Shown in pieces: positions 1 to 6,787 of a DNA stretch of 11,846 nucleotides. The notes beneath the pieces were generated by a model that saw only the letters and a list, made by a program, of their open reading frames with translations, made no database searches and was not told where the DNA came from. A program made the position numbers and the translations under genes. Position 1 is the first letter of the stretch. The number at the start of each line of letters is the position of its first letter. This stretch comes from Acidimicrobiaceae bacterium (lineage in GTDB: Bacteria; Actinomycetota; Acidimicrobiia; Acidimicrobiales; RAAP-2): assembly GCA_003135595.1 (NCBI GenBank), contig PLCI01000082.1, forward strand, positions 569 to 12,414, read 5' to 3'.

Positions 1-1346
1 ATCGAGTCGCCGGTGTCCCAGTAGCCACGCGGTTCGGGATCGAGCCAGAACAGCCGGCGGGCCTTCTTGCGCATCTCGGCCAGCGTCCACGCCTGCGAGG
101 CGTGGTAGTTGTTCCTCGCGTCGCCGAGCACGAGGATGCTCGTGCGGCGCGTCACGTCGCTCGCGTAGCGCTCGTGGAACTGGGTCAGCGCTCGGCCGTA
201 GTCGCTGTGCCCGTCGATCCAGACGACGTCGGCCTCGGTGTTGATGCGCGCGACGGCGTCGGCGGGGTCCGCCGTGCCCTCGAAGAACCGGGTCGCCTCG
301 TCGAGGGCGTCGACGAACACGAAGCTGCGGACCTTGCGGAACTGAGCCGAGATCGCGTGGACCAAGAGCAGCGTGAAGCGCGCGAAGCTCGCGACCGAGC
401 CCGAGACGTCCGCGATGACGAAGATCTCGGGCTTCGCCGGCCGGGGGGGCTTGAACACTGGGTTGATGGGCACCCCGCCGGTCGACATGGACTGGCGGAC
501 CGTGCGCCGGAGGTCGAGCGAGCCCCGGTGCCCCCGCCGGCGCTTGCGCGCGAGGCGCATCGCGAGCTTCCGGCTGAGCGGGACGAGCGCGCGGTGCAAG
601 GCGCCCAGCTCGTCGCGGGTCGCGTGCATGACGTCGAGGTCCTCGGGCAGCGGGCGGCGCACCGAGCGCGCGAGCGCCGCGGCCCCGCGGTCCTCCACGA
701 GCCGTCGGCGGATCTCGTCCTCGATCGCGCGGCGCAGCTGGTCGATGCGGCCCGAGGCGTCGTCGAGGGCGAGGCGCTCGGCGAGCGAGCCCGGGAGCGC
801 GCCTTCACCCGCCGCGGCGGACCGCAGCAGCGCGCGCAGCGCGTCAAGGTCCAGGTTCCGCAGCGTCCGGTACAGGTAGTACGTGCCCCCGACGGGACGG
901 CCCGGCTCGATGCCCGCGAAGCGGGACACCGCGATCCGCGCGCCCTCCGCGAGCATCGCGGCGTCCCCCTCGCGCAGCGCGCGGAAGAGCATCGCGGCCA
1001 GCTCCTCGGCGCTCACCTCGCCCGACGCCCCGCCCCCGCCGCCCGTGCCGCGCCCCTCTGCGCCGCGCTGGGCGCCCCGGTCGCCGGGCTCGTGGTCCGC
1101 GTCGTCGAGCTGGTCGGCCGCGGCGCTGGCCGTGACGGACGCGAAGAAGATCTCGAACGCGAGCTCGAACGCCGCGAAGTGCGTCTCGTCCTTGACAAGC
1201 GTGGTCGACAGCGCCGCCTTCATGACGGAGCGCTCCATGAGGTCGATCGCGACGAGCGCGCGGGCGGCGTCGAGGTGCTCGGTCGTGGAGACCGGGATGC
1301 CCGCGTCACGCAGCTCGCCGACGAAGGAGCCGAGCAGGTCGAGCAT
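1..1346 (-). CDS. CoxE-like VWA domain protein (3' end cut by window edge)
   Basis: This is a von Willebrand factor A protein of the CoxE type (VWA_CoxE family), the usual partner of a MoxR-type AAA+ ATPase. The reading frame stays open from the ATG at 1346 to the left edge, giving 448 residues. An N-terminal helical part (about 1-75) is followed by an acidic then Gly-rich linker (about 76-113), a second helical part, and the VWA domain from about 300. The metal-ion (MIDAS) motif DVSGS is at residues 313-317 (Asp313, Ser315, Ser317). The last visible residues, WLDPEPR...W..GDS, match the conserved end of CoxE proteins, so probably only a short tail is missing. The ATG shares one base with the stop of the ATPase gene (TGATG), so translation is probably coupled. 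No signal peptide or membrane segment is visible. Family members act as metal-dependent scaffolds that present a target to the ATPase. The target here is unknown. Confidence 0.9.
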   Translation of the reverse strand, partial: MLDLLGSFVGELRDAGIPVSTTEHLDAARALVAIDLMERSVMKAALSTTLVKDETHFAAFELAFEIFFASVTASAAADQLDDADHEPGDRGAQRGAEGRGTGGGGGASGEVSAEELAAMLFRALREGDAAMLAEGARIAVSRFAGIEPGRPVGGTYYLYRTLRNLDLDALRALLRSAAAGEGALPGSLAERLALDDASGRIDQLRRAIEDEIRRRLVEDRGAAALARSVRRPLPEDLDVMHATRDELGALHRALVPLSRKLAMRLARKRRRGHRGSLDLRRTVRQSMSTGGVPINPVFKPPRPAKPEIFVIADVSGSVASFARFTLLLVHAISAQFRKVRSFVFVDALDEATRFFEGTADPADAVARINTEADVVWIDGHSDYGRALTQFHERYASDVTRRTSILVLGDARNNYHASQAWTLAEMRKKARRLFWLDPEPRGYWDTGDS

Positions 1347-2275
1347 CAGACTCGGTTCCCGAGCAGCTCCTTGGACGCCTTGTCGATGTCGGACTGGAAC
1401 TTGAGCAGCACGTGCAGCGTGTCCTTCACGTCCTGGTCGCCCAGCTCGCTGCGACCGAGCACGACGAGCGTGCGCGCCCAGTCGAGCGTCTCGGACACCG
1501 ACGGCGCCTTGCGCAGGTCGAGCTGGCGAAGCGAGCGGACGACCTCGGCGATCCGCGTCGCGAGCGCCGTGGAGACCCCCGGGACCCGGGAGAGCACGAT
1601 GGCGCGCTCCCGCTCGACGTCGGGGTAGCCGAGATGCAGGTACAAACAGCGGCGCTTGAGCGCCTCGGACAGCTCGCGGGTGTTGTTGGAGGTGAGGAAC
1701 ACGAGCGGCAGCTGGGTCGCGGTCACCGTGCCGAGCTCGGGGATCGACACCTGGTAGTCCGAGAGCACCTCCAAGAGGAGCGCCTCGGTCTCGACCTCGA
1801 CGCGGTCGACCTCGTCGATCAGGAGCACGACCGGGTCGGTCGCGCGGATCGCCTCCAAGAGGGGCCGCGTGAGCAGGAACTCGTCCGAGAAGATGTCCCC
1901 CTCGAGCTCGTGCCAGTCGACGTCGGACTCGCCCTGCTGGCCCGCCTGGATGCGCAGCAGCTGCTTTCGGTAGTTCCACTCGTAGAGGGCCTTGGACTCG
2001 TCGATCCCCTCGTAGCACTGGAGGCGGATGAGCCGCGCGCCAAGCGCCTCGGCGACGGTCTTGCCGAGCTGGGTCTTGCCCGTGCCGGCGGGTCCCTCGA
2101 TGAGGACGGGCTTGATCAGCCGGTCCGCGAGGAACACGACGCTTGCGATCGCCGCGTCGGCGAGGTACCGGTTGGCCGCGAGCGCGGCCCCCACCTCGTC
2201 GGGCGAGGAGAACCTCGGTGCTCGCACGTGGTCGAGCCCGAGCGGGTCCTCCACCTCGTCTCTCAGTGACGTCAC
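1346..2275 (-). CDS. MoxR-family AAA+ ATPase (CoxD-like)
   Basis: This 309-residue AAA+ ATPase has Walker A GPAGTGKT at 61-68, Walker B LLIDE with Asp154 and Glu155, a sensor-1 asparagine in TSNNTR (195-200) and an arginine-finger region KRR (207-209). The C-terminal lid holds the sensor-2 stretch around RKAPSVSETLDWA. Such ATPases pair with VWA proteins and remodel protein complexes or help insert metal cofactors. CoxD/CoxE mature molybdenum CO dehydrogenase in Oligotropha, but no cox structural gene is in this window, so that role is not supported. I chose the GTG start at 2275 because it overlaps the proA stop by four bases (GTGA), which suggests translational coupling. The longer open frame upstream lies antisense-like inside proA and has shadow composition. 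The gene runs straight into the VWA gene with a 1-base overlap. Family assignment is firm; the substrate is unknown. Confidence 0.93.
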   Translation of the reverse strand: MTSLRDEVEDPLGLDHVRAPRFSSPDEVGAALAANRYLADAAIASVVFLADRLIKPVLIEGPAGTGKTQLGKTVAEALGARLIRLQCYEGIDESKALYEWNYRKQLLRIQAGQQGESDVDWHELEGDIFSDEFLLTRPLLEAIRATDPVVLLIDEVDRVEVETEALLLEVLSDYQVSIPELGTVTATQLPLVFLTSNNTRELSEALKRRCLYLHLGYPDVERERAIVLSRVPGVSTALATRIAEVVRSLRQLDLRKAPSVSETLDWARTLVVLGRSELGDQDVKDTLHVLLKFQSDIDKASKELLGNRV

Positions 2276-3516
2276 CTGACCTGCCCTTCGCCGCGGACGA
2301 CCCATCGCGTGCAGGTGAGCTCGCGCAGGCCCATGGGGCCCCTCGCGTGCAGCTTCTGGGTGGAGATGCCGACCTCGGCGCCGAGCCCGAGCTCGCCGCC
2401 GTCGACGAACCGCGTCGAGGCGTTGACGAGGACCGCGGCGGCGTCGACGTCGCGGACCCAGCGGTCTGCGGCGGCCAGGTCGCGCGTCACGATCGCCTCG
2501 GAGTGCCCCGAGCCGAAGCGCTCGACGTGGGCGATGGCGGCGTCGATCGAGTCCACCACGCGCACGGCGAGCACGAGGTCGAGGAACTCGGTTGCGTAGT
2601 CCTCGTCGGTCGCGGGCACCGCGCGCGCGACGAGGGCGCAGGTCGCCTCGTCGCCGCGCAGGAGCACCTGGGGCATGGCGGCGGCGACCTCGGGCACGAA
2701 GCGCTCGGCGACGTCGCGGTGCACGAGCAGCGTCTCGGCGGCGTTGCACACCCCCGGACGCGAGGTCTTGGCGTTCAGCACGATGTCGGTCGCCATGTCG
2801 AGGTCCGCAGACGCGTCGACGTAGACGTGGCAGTTGCCGTCCCCGTCGATGACGTACGGGACCGTCGCGTGCTCGGCCATCGCGGCCACGAGCGCCCGCC
2901 CGCCTCGCGGGATGAGGCAGTCGATGACGCCGCGCAGCTGCATGAACGCGACCGCGGCCTCGCGGCTCGTGTCCTCGACGAGGCTCACGGCCGGCTTCGG
3001 GAGCCCCGCGGCCGCCAGGCCCTCGCGCAGCGCCGCCACGATCTCGAGGTTGGTCGCCTGCGCGCTCGCCGAGCCACGCAGGAACGCCGCGTTGCCGGAC
3101 TTGAGGCACAGCCCCGCCGCGTCGCTCGTCACGTTGGGGCGGTTCTCGTAGATCACGCCGACGACGCCCAGGGGCACGCGGACGCGCTCGACGCGAAGGC
3201 CGTTCGGGCGCACCGAGCCGTCCACCACCTCGCCGACGGGGTCCGGCAGCGCCGCGACGCCGCGCAGGCCAGCTGCCATCTGGGCGAGGCGCGCGTCGTC
3301 CAGCGTCAGCCGGTCGATCGCCCCGGGCCCGAGGCGCGCGGCCATGGCCGCGGCGAGGTCGAGGGCGTTCGCGGCCAGGATCGCCTCGGCGCGCTCCAAG
3401 AGCGCGTCGGCGGCGCCGTGCAGCGCGGCGTCCTTGGTCGCGCTCGACGCGGCGCGCAGCGCCCGGGCCGCCTGCTTCACCGCGACGCCCTGCGCGCTGA
3501 GCACGGGGTCCGCCAT
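2272..3516 (-). CDS. proA: Gamma-glutamyl phosphate reductase
   Basis: ProA reduces gamma-glutamyl phosphate to glutamate-5-semialdehyde with NADPH, the second step of proline synthesis, in the cytoplasm. The 414-residue length is normal for the family. The aldehyde-dehydrogenase-like fold shows VPLGVVGVIYENRPNVT (114-130) in the nucleotide-binding part, the IPRGG segment (202-206), and the catalytic cysteine Cys257 in SRPGVCNAAETLLVH. The ATG at 3516 fits the family N-terminus. It lies 30 bases after proB and ends in a 4-base overlap with the AAA+ ATPase gene, so proB, proA and the ATPase are probably one transcript. A TACGAT hexamer ends six bases before the ATG and could be an internal -10 element. 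A weak GAAGG lies 12 bases before the ATG. No truncation or missing residue was seen. Confidence 0.97.
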   Translation of the reverse strand: MADPVLSAQGVAVKQAARALRAASSATKDAALHGAADALLERAEAILAANALDLAAAMAARLGPGAIDRLTLDDARLAQMAAGLRGVAALPDPVGEVVDGSVRPNGLRVERVRVPLGVVGVIYENRPNVTSDAAGLCLKSGNAAFLRGSASAQATNLEIVAALREGLAAAGLPKPAVSLVEDTSREAAVAFMQLRGVIDCLIPRGGRALVAAMAEHATVPYVIDGDGNCHVYVDASADLDMATDIVLNAKTSRPGVCNAAETLLVHRDVAERFVPEVAAAMPQVLLRGDEATCALVARAVPATDEDYATEFLDLVLAVRVVDSIDAAIAHVERFGSGHSEAIVTRDLAAADRWVRDVDAAAVLVNASTRFVDGGELGLGAEVGISTQKLHARGPMGLRELTCTRWVVRGEGQVR

Positions 3517-3522
3517 CGGCGA

Positions 3523-3528
3523 ATCGTA
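3523..3528 (-). promoter_or_regulatory. TANNNT hexamer upstream of proA, possible internal -10
   Basis: TACGAT reads on the minus strand and ends six bases before the proA ATG, in the 30-base proB-proA gap. In actinobacteria a TANNNT element about seven bases ahead of a start codon is typical of leaderless transcripts. No convincing -35 is visible and proA is adequately explained by read-through from proB, so this is only a candidate. Confidence 0.25.
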
Positions 3529-3546
3529 CCTTCGGGCCCGACCGGC

Positions 3547-4626
3547 TCAGTCGAGGGCCACGAGGTCGTCGTGGTGGACGACCACGACGTCGCGCGGGGC
3601 GGGTGTGCCATCGACGCGTCGGGCGAGCTCGCTCGACGCGCAGCGAGCCAGACCCTTGGCGAAGAGCGCGCCGGCGGCGGTGACCTCGACGGCGTCGCCG
3701 ACGCCGAAGTCGCCCTCGGCCGCGAGCACGCCCGCGAGCAGCAGGCTCGCACCGTCGCGCAGCGCACGCCGCGCGCCCTCGTCGACGACGAGGCGCCCCC
3801 TGGACGCCGTCGCGAACGCGATCCATGCCTTGCGGGCCGGCAGCGGACGCTCGCGCGCGCGGAACGTCGTCGACGTGGCCCCGGTGCCGTCCTCGAGGCG
3901 CACGACGACGCCGTCGTCCCTCGCGTCGGCGATGACGGTCTCGATCCCCGACCAGGTCGCGACCCGCGCGGCGGCGAGCTTGGACGCCATGCCGCCGGTC
4001 CCGACCGCGCTCGAGCTGCCGCCCGCGGCCGCCTCGAGCTGGTGGTCGATCTCGGTCACCTCGTCGATGAGCGTCGCGGCCCCGCTCGTCGCGGGATCCG
4101 CGGTGAACAGCCCGGGCGTGTCGGTGAGCAGCACGAGCCGGTCCGCGCCGACGAGCACCGCGACGAGCGCGGCCAGCCGGTCGTTGTCGCCAAAGCGGAT
4201 CTCCTCGTCGGCAACCGCGTCGTTCTCGTTCACGACCGGGATGACGCCGAGCTCGAGCAGCGCGCCGAACGTGCGCCGTGCGAGCAGGTACTGGCGCCGC
4301 GAGAAGAGGTCGGCCGGATCGAGCAGCACCTGGCCGACGTGGATCCCGTGTGTCGCGAGCGCGTCCTGCCAGCTGCGCACCACCTGGTGCTGCCCGACGG
4401 CCGAGGCTGCCTGGAGGGTGGCCATGTCGGTCGGGCGCGACGTGACCCCGAGTGTGCTGAGGCCCGTGGCGACCGCGCCCGAGCTCACGATGACGACGCG
4501 CGTGCCCCTTGAGCGCAGCAGCGCGAGCTGGCCCGAGAGCGACGCAAGGAGCGCCACGTCGGGACCGCCGTGCGCGGCAGTGACCGACGTTGAGCCGAGC
4601 TTGACGACGAGGACGCGCTCAGCCAC
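3547..4626 (-). CDS. proB: Glutamate 5-kinase with C-terminal PUA domain
   Basis: ProB phosphorylates glutamate with ATP to gamma-glutamyl phosphate, the first and usually proline-inhibited step of proline synthesis. The 359 residues form an amino-acid-kinase domain (about 1-255) and a PUA domain (about 273-355). Visible motifs are VVKLGS with Lys9, SSGAVATG (48-55), VNEND (132-136), FGDNDRLAALVA (145-156) and GTGGMASKL with Lys216. These match the glutamate- and ATP-binding residues of the E. coli enzyme in order and spacing. The start is GTG at 4626, overlapping the obg stop by eight bases. A GAGGGG stretch about ten bases upstream, inside obg, can serve as ribosome binding site. The next gene, proA, begins 30 bases later and performs the next reaction on an unstable intermediate. 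Feedback inhibition by proline is known for the family, but the sequence alone does not prove it here. Confidence 0.97.
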   Translation of the reverse strand: MAERVLVVKLGSTSVTAAHGGPDVALLASLSGQLALLRSRGTRVVIVSSGAVATGLSTLGVTSRPTDMATLQAASAVGQHQVVRSWQDALATHGIHVGQVLLDPADLFSRRQYLLARRTFGALLELGVIPVVNENDAVADEEIRFGDNDRLAALVAVLVGADRLVLLTDTPGLFTADPATSGAATLIDEVTEIDHQLEAAAGGSSSAVGTGGMASKLAAARVATWSGIETVIADARDDGVVVRLEDGTGATSTTFRARERPLPARKAWIAFATASRGRLVVDEGARRALRDGASLLLAGVLAAEGDFGVGDAVEVTAAGALFAKGLARCASSELARRVDGTPAPRDVVVVHHDDLVALD

Positions 4627-5974
4627 CGCCCGAGGACCCCTCGCCGCGCTTCGTGCGCCGCGCGCGGCTGGGGCGGCCTGCCTCGAGCTCGACGTCGGCC
4701 CCGTGGCCCGAGGCCCACGTGAGCGCGACGGACCCGATGAGGACGTCGTCGCCGTCGCGTGCCCCGGCGCGCGCGAGCGCGCGATCCACGCCCAGGCGCT
4801 CCAGGCGACGGTGCAGCTCGTCGAGCGCGCCGATGTCGGTCAGGTCACTCAGCCCGACGGCCCGCACCGCGGCGCGTCCCGTGACCTCGAAGGCGCCGTC
4901 GGCGCGCCGGTGCACCTCGACCTCCTCGGTGCGCGGCCGGTGGACGCGCGGTGTCGCCGACGCCGTCGCGGCCTCGGCGTTCCGGGCGCCCGTCACGAGC
5001 TCGGCCAGTCGATTGACGAGCACGTCGAGGTTGTCGCCGCGCTGCGAGGACACCGCGAGCTCGACGAGCGACACGTCCGAACCGTGGGCCGCGACGTCGC
5101 ACTTGGACCCGACGACGACGCACGGTCGGTCGGCCAGCTCGGGCAGGTGCGCCGCGAGCTCGAAGAGGAGCACCTCGTGCTGACGTTGCGGTGTGGCGGG
5201 CGCGCCCTCGGAGAGGTCCAGCATCACGCACAGCACGCGGGCGCGCTCGACGTGGCGGAGGAACTCGTGGCCGAGCCCGCGGCCCTCCGCCGCCCCCTCG
5301 ATCAGACCCGGCACGTCGGCCATGACGAACTCGGTCGCCTCGCCGGGCCGGCCGGGACGCTCCCCCACGCGCACGACGCCGAGGTGCGGGACGAGCGTCG
5401 TGAACGGGTAGTCCGCGACCTTGGGCTTGGCCGCGGACACCCGCGAGAGCAGCGTGGACTTGCCCACGTTCGGAAAGCCGATGAGCGCGACGTCAGCCGC
5501 CAGGCGCAGCTCGAGGTCGCACCAGCGCTCCTCGCCCCGCTCGCCCTGCTCGGCGAAGGTGGGCGCGCGGCGGCGGTTGGACCCGAACCGGGCGTTCCCG
5601 TGGCCCCCCTCGCCGCCCTCGGCGACCAAGAAGCGGTCGCCGGCCACGGCGAGGTCGCAGAGCTGCTGACCCTCGAGCGTCTTGACCGAGGTCCCGACTG
5701 GCACGGCGACGATGAGGTCCACCCCTGCGGCGCCGTGCTTGCGCTTTCCCTGCCCGTGGGCCCCGTCGGTCGCCCGCCGGAACGGGTGGTCCGTGAACTC
5801 CAGCAGGCTCGAGTGGTTCGTGTCGGCAACCAGCCAGACGTCCCCTCCGCCACCCCCGTCGCCACCGTCGGGGCCCCCCTTGTCGACGTGCGCCTCGCGG
5901 CGGAACGACACCGCCCCGGCACCCCCGTCGCCGCCCTTGGCGTGCAGTTGGGCCCTGTCAACGAAGCCCGACAT
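4619..5974 (-). CDS. obg: Obg/CgtA GTPase, ribosome assembly
   Basis: Obg is an essential GTPase that binds the large ribosomal subunit during assembly and links it to stress signals. The 451 residues show the three-domain Gram-positive layout. The Gly-rich Obg fold (1-160) includes GGDGGAG and GGPDGGDGGGGG. The G domain has G1 GFPNVGKST (166-174), G2 threonines in YPFTT (189-193), G3 DVPG (220-223) and G5 SSQRG. The C-terminal OCT domain spans about 355-420, followed by a basic tail. The usual G4 motif NKxD reads SKCD here (290-293), so the base-contacting asparagine is a serine. The ATG at 5974 matches the family start MSGFVDRA; the frame stays open further upstream, but that stretch is antisense to HU. 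It heads the obg-proB-proA-ATPase-VWA operon and overlaps proB by eight bases. AGGA eight bases upstream may be its ribosome binding site. Confidence 0.97.
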   Translation of the reverse strand: MSGFVDRAQLHAKGGDGGAGAVSFRREAHVDKGGPDGGDGGGGGDVWLVADTNHSSLLEFTDHPFRRATDGAHGQGKRKHGAAGVDLIVAVPVGTSVKTLEGQQLCDLAVAGDRFLVAEGGEGGHGNARFGSNRRRAPTFAEQGERGEERWCDLELRLAADVALIGFPNVGKSTLLSRVSAAKPKVADYPFTTLVPHLGVVRVGERPGRPGEATEFVMADVPGLIEGAAEGRGLGHEFLRHVERARVLCVMLDLSEGAPATPQRQHEVLLFELAAHLPELADRPCVVVGSKCDVAAHGSDVSLVELAVSSQRGDNLDVLVNRLAELVTGARNAEAATASATPRVHRPRTEEVEVHRRADGAFEVTGRAAVRAVGLSDLTDIGALDELHRRLERLGVDRALARAGARDGDDVLIGSVALTWASGHGADVELEAGRPSRARRTKRGEGSSGGG

Positions 5975-5981
5975 GCGAGCG

Positions 5982-5987
5982 ATCCTA
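5982..5987 (-). promoter_or_regulatory. TAGGAT upstream of obg: possible -10 or ribosome binding site
   Basis: TAGGAT on the minus strand ends seven bases before the obg ATG. As a -10 element it would place the transcript start at or next to the ATG, giving a leaderless message. It also contains AGGA with eight bases to the ATG, so it may simply be the ribosome binding site. No -35 resembling TTGACA is visible at the normal spacing. A promoter is expected somewhere between 5975 and 6137, because obg starts a transcription unit behind a terminator and an opposite-strand gene. Confidence 0.35.
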
Positions 5988-6093
5988 CGAGTGGGTCGCC
6001 GCGGCCCCGGTCCTCGCCGGGCCCTCTCGGCGGACCCCTGAGCCGGGATCACCGCGCCCTGCCTGAGAAACGGGCATGATAAGGCCCCGATGG

Positions 6094-6109
6094 CCCGGAA
6101 CCTTCCGGG
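6094..6109. repeat. 16-base perfect inverted repeat upstream of HU
   Basis: CCCGGAA, two bases CC, then TTCCGGG form a perfect seven-base-pair inverted repeat. It lies 11 bases before the AAAGGAG ribosome binding site of the HU gene, in the 163-base region shared with the divergent obg gene. It could be an operator read as DNA, or a small hairpin in the HU 5' leader, although a two-base loop forces the inner pairs open. In such GC-rich sequence a short inverted repeat can arise by chance. Confidence 0.4.
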
Positions 6110-6120
6110 ATTCCAACCAC

Positions 6121-6129
6121 AAAGGAGAG
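6121..6129 (+). promoter_or_regulatory. Strong Shine-Dalgarno site of the HU gene
   Basis: AAAGGAGAG stands out in a GC-rich context. From the GGAG core there are ten bases to the GTG at 6138. It decides the start of the HU gene in favour of that GTG over the in-frame ATG at 6090, which would add 16 residues not found in HU proteins. Confidence 0.85.
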
Positions 6130-6137
6130 TCCACCCG

Positions 6138-6440
6138 GTGAACAAGACCGAGTTGGTAGAGACAGTCGCGACCCACACCGGCATTGCCAAGAGCACCGTC
6201 GCCGAGGTGCTTGGCGGCTTCGAGGATGTCGTCCTTGACTCAGTTGCAAAGGGTGAGAAGGTCACCGTGACAGGGTTCATGTCCTTCGAGCAGGTGCAGC
6301 GCAAGGCCCGGACCGCACGCAACCCGCAGACGGGCGAGCCGATCCAGGTGAAGGCGTCCAAGGCACCGAAGGTGTCGATCGGCGCCTCGTTCAAAAAGGT
6401 CGTGCGTGGCGAGGAGAAGGCGCCGCGGATCAACCGCTAG
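6138..6440 (+). CDS. hup: HU-family DNA-binding nucleoid protein
   Basis: HU proteins bind and bend DNA without strong sequence preference and organise the chromosome. The protein has 100 residues. It begins MNKTELVETVA, continues with the helical dimerisation part (1-45) and the GFMSFEQVQRKAR beta segment, and carries the DNA-binding arm with RNPQTGE at 61-67, where Pro63 is the residue that intercalates between base pairs in the family. The core ends at about FKKVV, followed by a short basic tail GEEKAPRINR. This is the short HU form, without the long lysine-rich tail seen in mycobacterial HupB. The GTG start is supported by a strong ribosome binding site. It is the only plus-strand gene in the window, divergent from obg and convergent with rpmA. 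Its codon use and GC content are slightly lower than in the neighbours, as is common for a highly expressed gene. Confidence 0.97.
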   Translation: MNKTELVETVATHTGIAKSTVAEVLGGFEDVVLDSVAKGEKVTVTGFMSFEQVQRKARTARNPQTGEPIQVKASKAPKVSIGASFKKVVRGEEKAPRINR

Positions 6441-6474
6441 TCGCACGTTGCGCGTCCGCAAGGGCGAGCGTGAA

Positions 6475-6504
6475 AAACCCCCGGGGCCAAGGCCTCGGGG
6501 GTTT
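6475..6504. terminator. Bidirectional intrinsic terminator between HU and rpmA
   Basis: AAACCCCC (6475-6482) pairs with GGGGGTTT (6497-6504). The stem continues inward through G-C, a G-T wobble and further G-C pairs, to a loop around CCAAGG. On the plus strand it follows the HU stop by 34 bases and ends in TTTCTT. On the minus strand it follows the rpmA stop by 22 bases, and five T residues come directly after the stem, so it looks stronger in that direction. It would close both converging transcription units and so separate rplU-rpmA from obg. Confidence 0.88.
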
Positions 6505-6526
6505 CTTGCGTGCGAGGGCGGGTCGG

Positions 6527-6778
6527 CTAGGTCTCGAGGACGTCGACCAGCTTGCGTCCGTTGCGGTTGCCGAACTTCACGACACCCTCTCGGGTCGCGA
6601 ACAGCGTGTCGTCGCCGCCGCGCGAGACGCCGAGGCCGGGGTGGAACTTGGTCCCGCGCTGGCGCACGAGGATCGAGCCGGCCGTGACGGCCGTGCCGTC
6701 GAAGACCTTGACGCCGAGGCGCTGTGCGTTCGAGTCCCTGCCGTTGCGGGTGGACCCGCCTCCCTTGGTCTTTGACAT
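6527..6778 (-). CDS. rpmA: 50S ribosomal protein L27
   Basis: L27 is a large-subunit protein whose N-terminal tail reaches the peptidyl-transferase centre. The 83 residues carry the family signature KGGGSTRNGRDSNAQRLGVK near the start, and later GTKFHPG, GDDTLFA and the basic GNRNGRK segment. The N-terminus MSKTKGGGS is close to the mature form, so it lacks the cleavable extension of Firmicutes L27; accordingly no prp protease gene lies between it and rplU. The ATG is seven bases after the rplU stop. The ribosome binding site AGGAG overlaps the rplU TAG, which suggests coupled translation of the two proteins. The gene ends at the bidirectional hairpin. Confidence 0.98.
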   Translation of the reverse strand: MSKTKGGGSTRNGRDSNAQRLGVKVFDGTAVTAGSILVRQRGTKFHPGLGVSRGGDDTLFATREGVVKFGNRNGRKLVDVLET

Positions 6779-6782
6779 CTCG

Positions 6783-6787
6783 CTCCT
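6783..6787 (-). promoter_or_regulatory. rpmA ribosome binding site overlapping the rplU stop
   Basis: AGGAG on the minus strand begins inside the TAG stop codon of rplU and ends four bases before the rpmA ATG. The spacing is short but usable. The arrangement fixes the rpmA start and points to termination-reinitiation between the two ribosomal protein genes. Confidence 0.7.

Noticed and set aside
1..2275. A carbon monoxide dehydrogenase maturation locus, suggested by the CoxD/CoxE-like pair.
   Set aside because: No coxL, coxM, coxS or molybdenum cofactor genes are present, and many genomes carry such pairs away from cox loci.
2276..3826. Upstream extension of the AAA+ ATPase frame into proA and proB.
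   Set aside because: The sequence is an out-of-frame shadow of proA. The GTG at 2275 in a GTGA overlap gives a normal-length MoxR protein.
6003..6023. Imperfect GC-rich inverted repeat in the obg upstream region (GGCCCCGG...CCGGGCC).
   Set aside because: It needs a bulge and is made only of G and C, so chance formation is likely in this sequence.
2143..6079. Very long open frames on the plus strand opposite proA, proB and obg (up to about 900 residues).
   Set aside because: Their products are Arg/Ala/Ser/His-rich with no recognisable domain, and they lie fully antisense to three certain genes. Long stop-free antisense frames are expected at this GC content.
6075..6080. CATGAT as the -10 element of the HU promoter.
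   Set aside because: It is AT-rich and well placed for a leader of about 50 bases, but no -35 is visible at 16-18 bases and the match is poor. Not strong enough to annotate.
5975..6433. Upstream extension of the obg reading frame.
   Set aside because: The frame is open, but it runs antisense through the HU gene and has no homology to Obg. The family start MSGFVDRA is at 5974.
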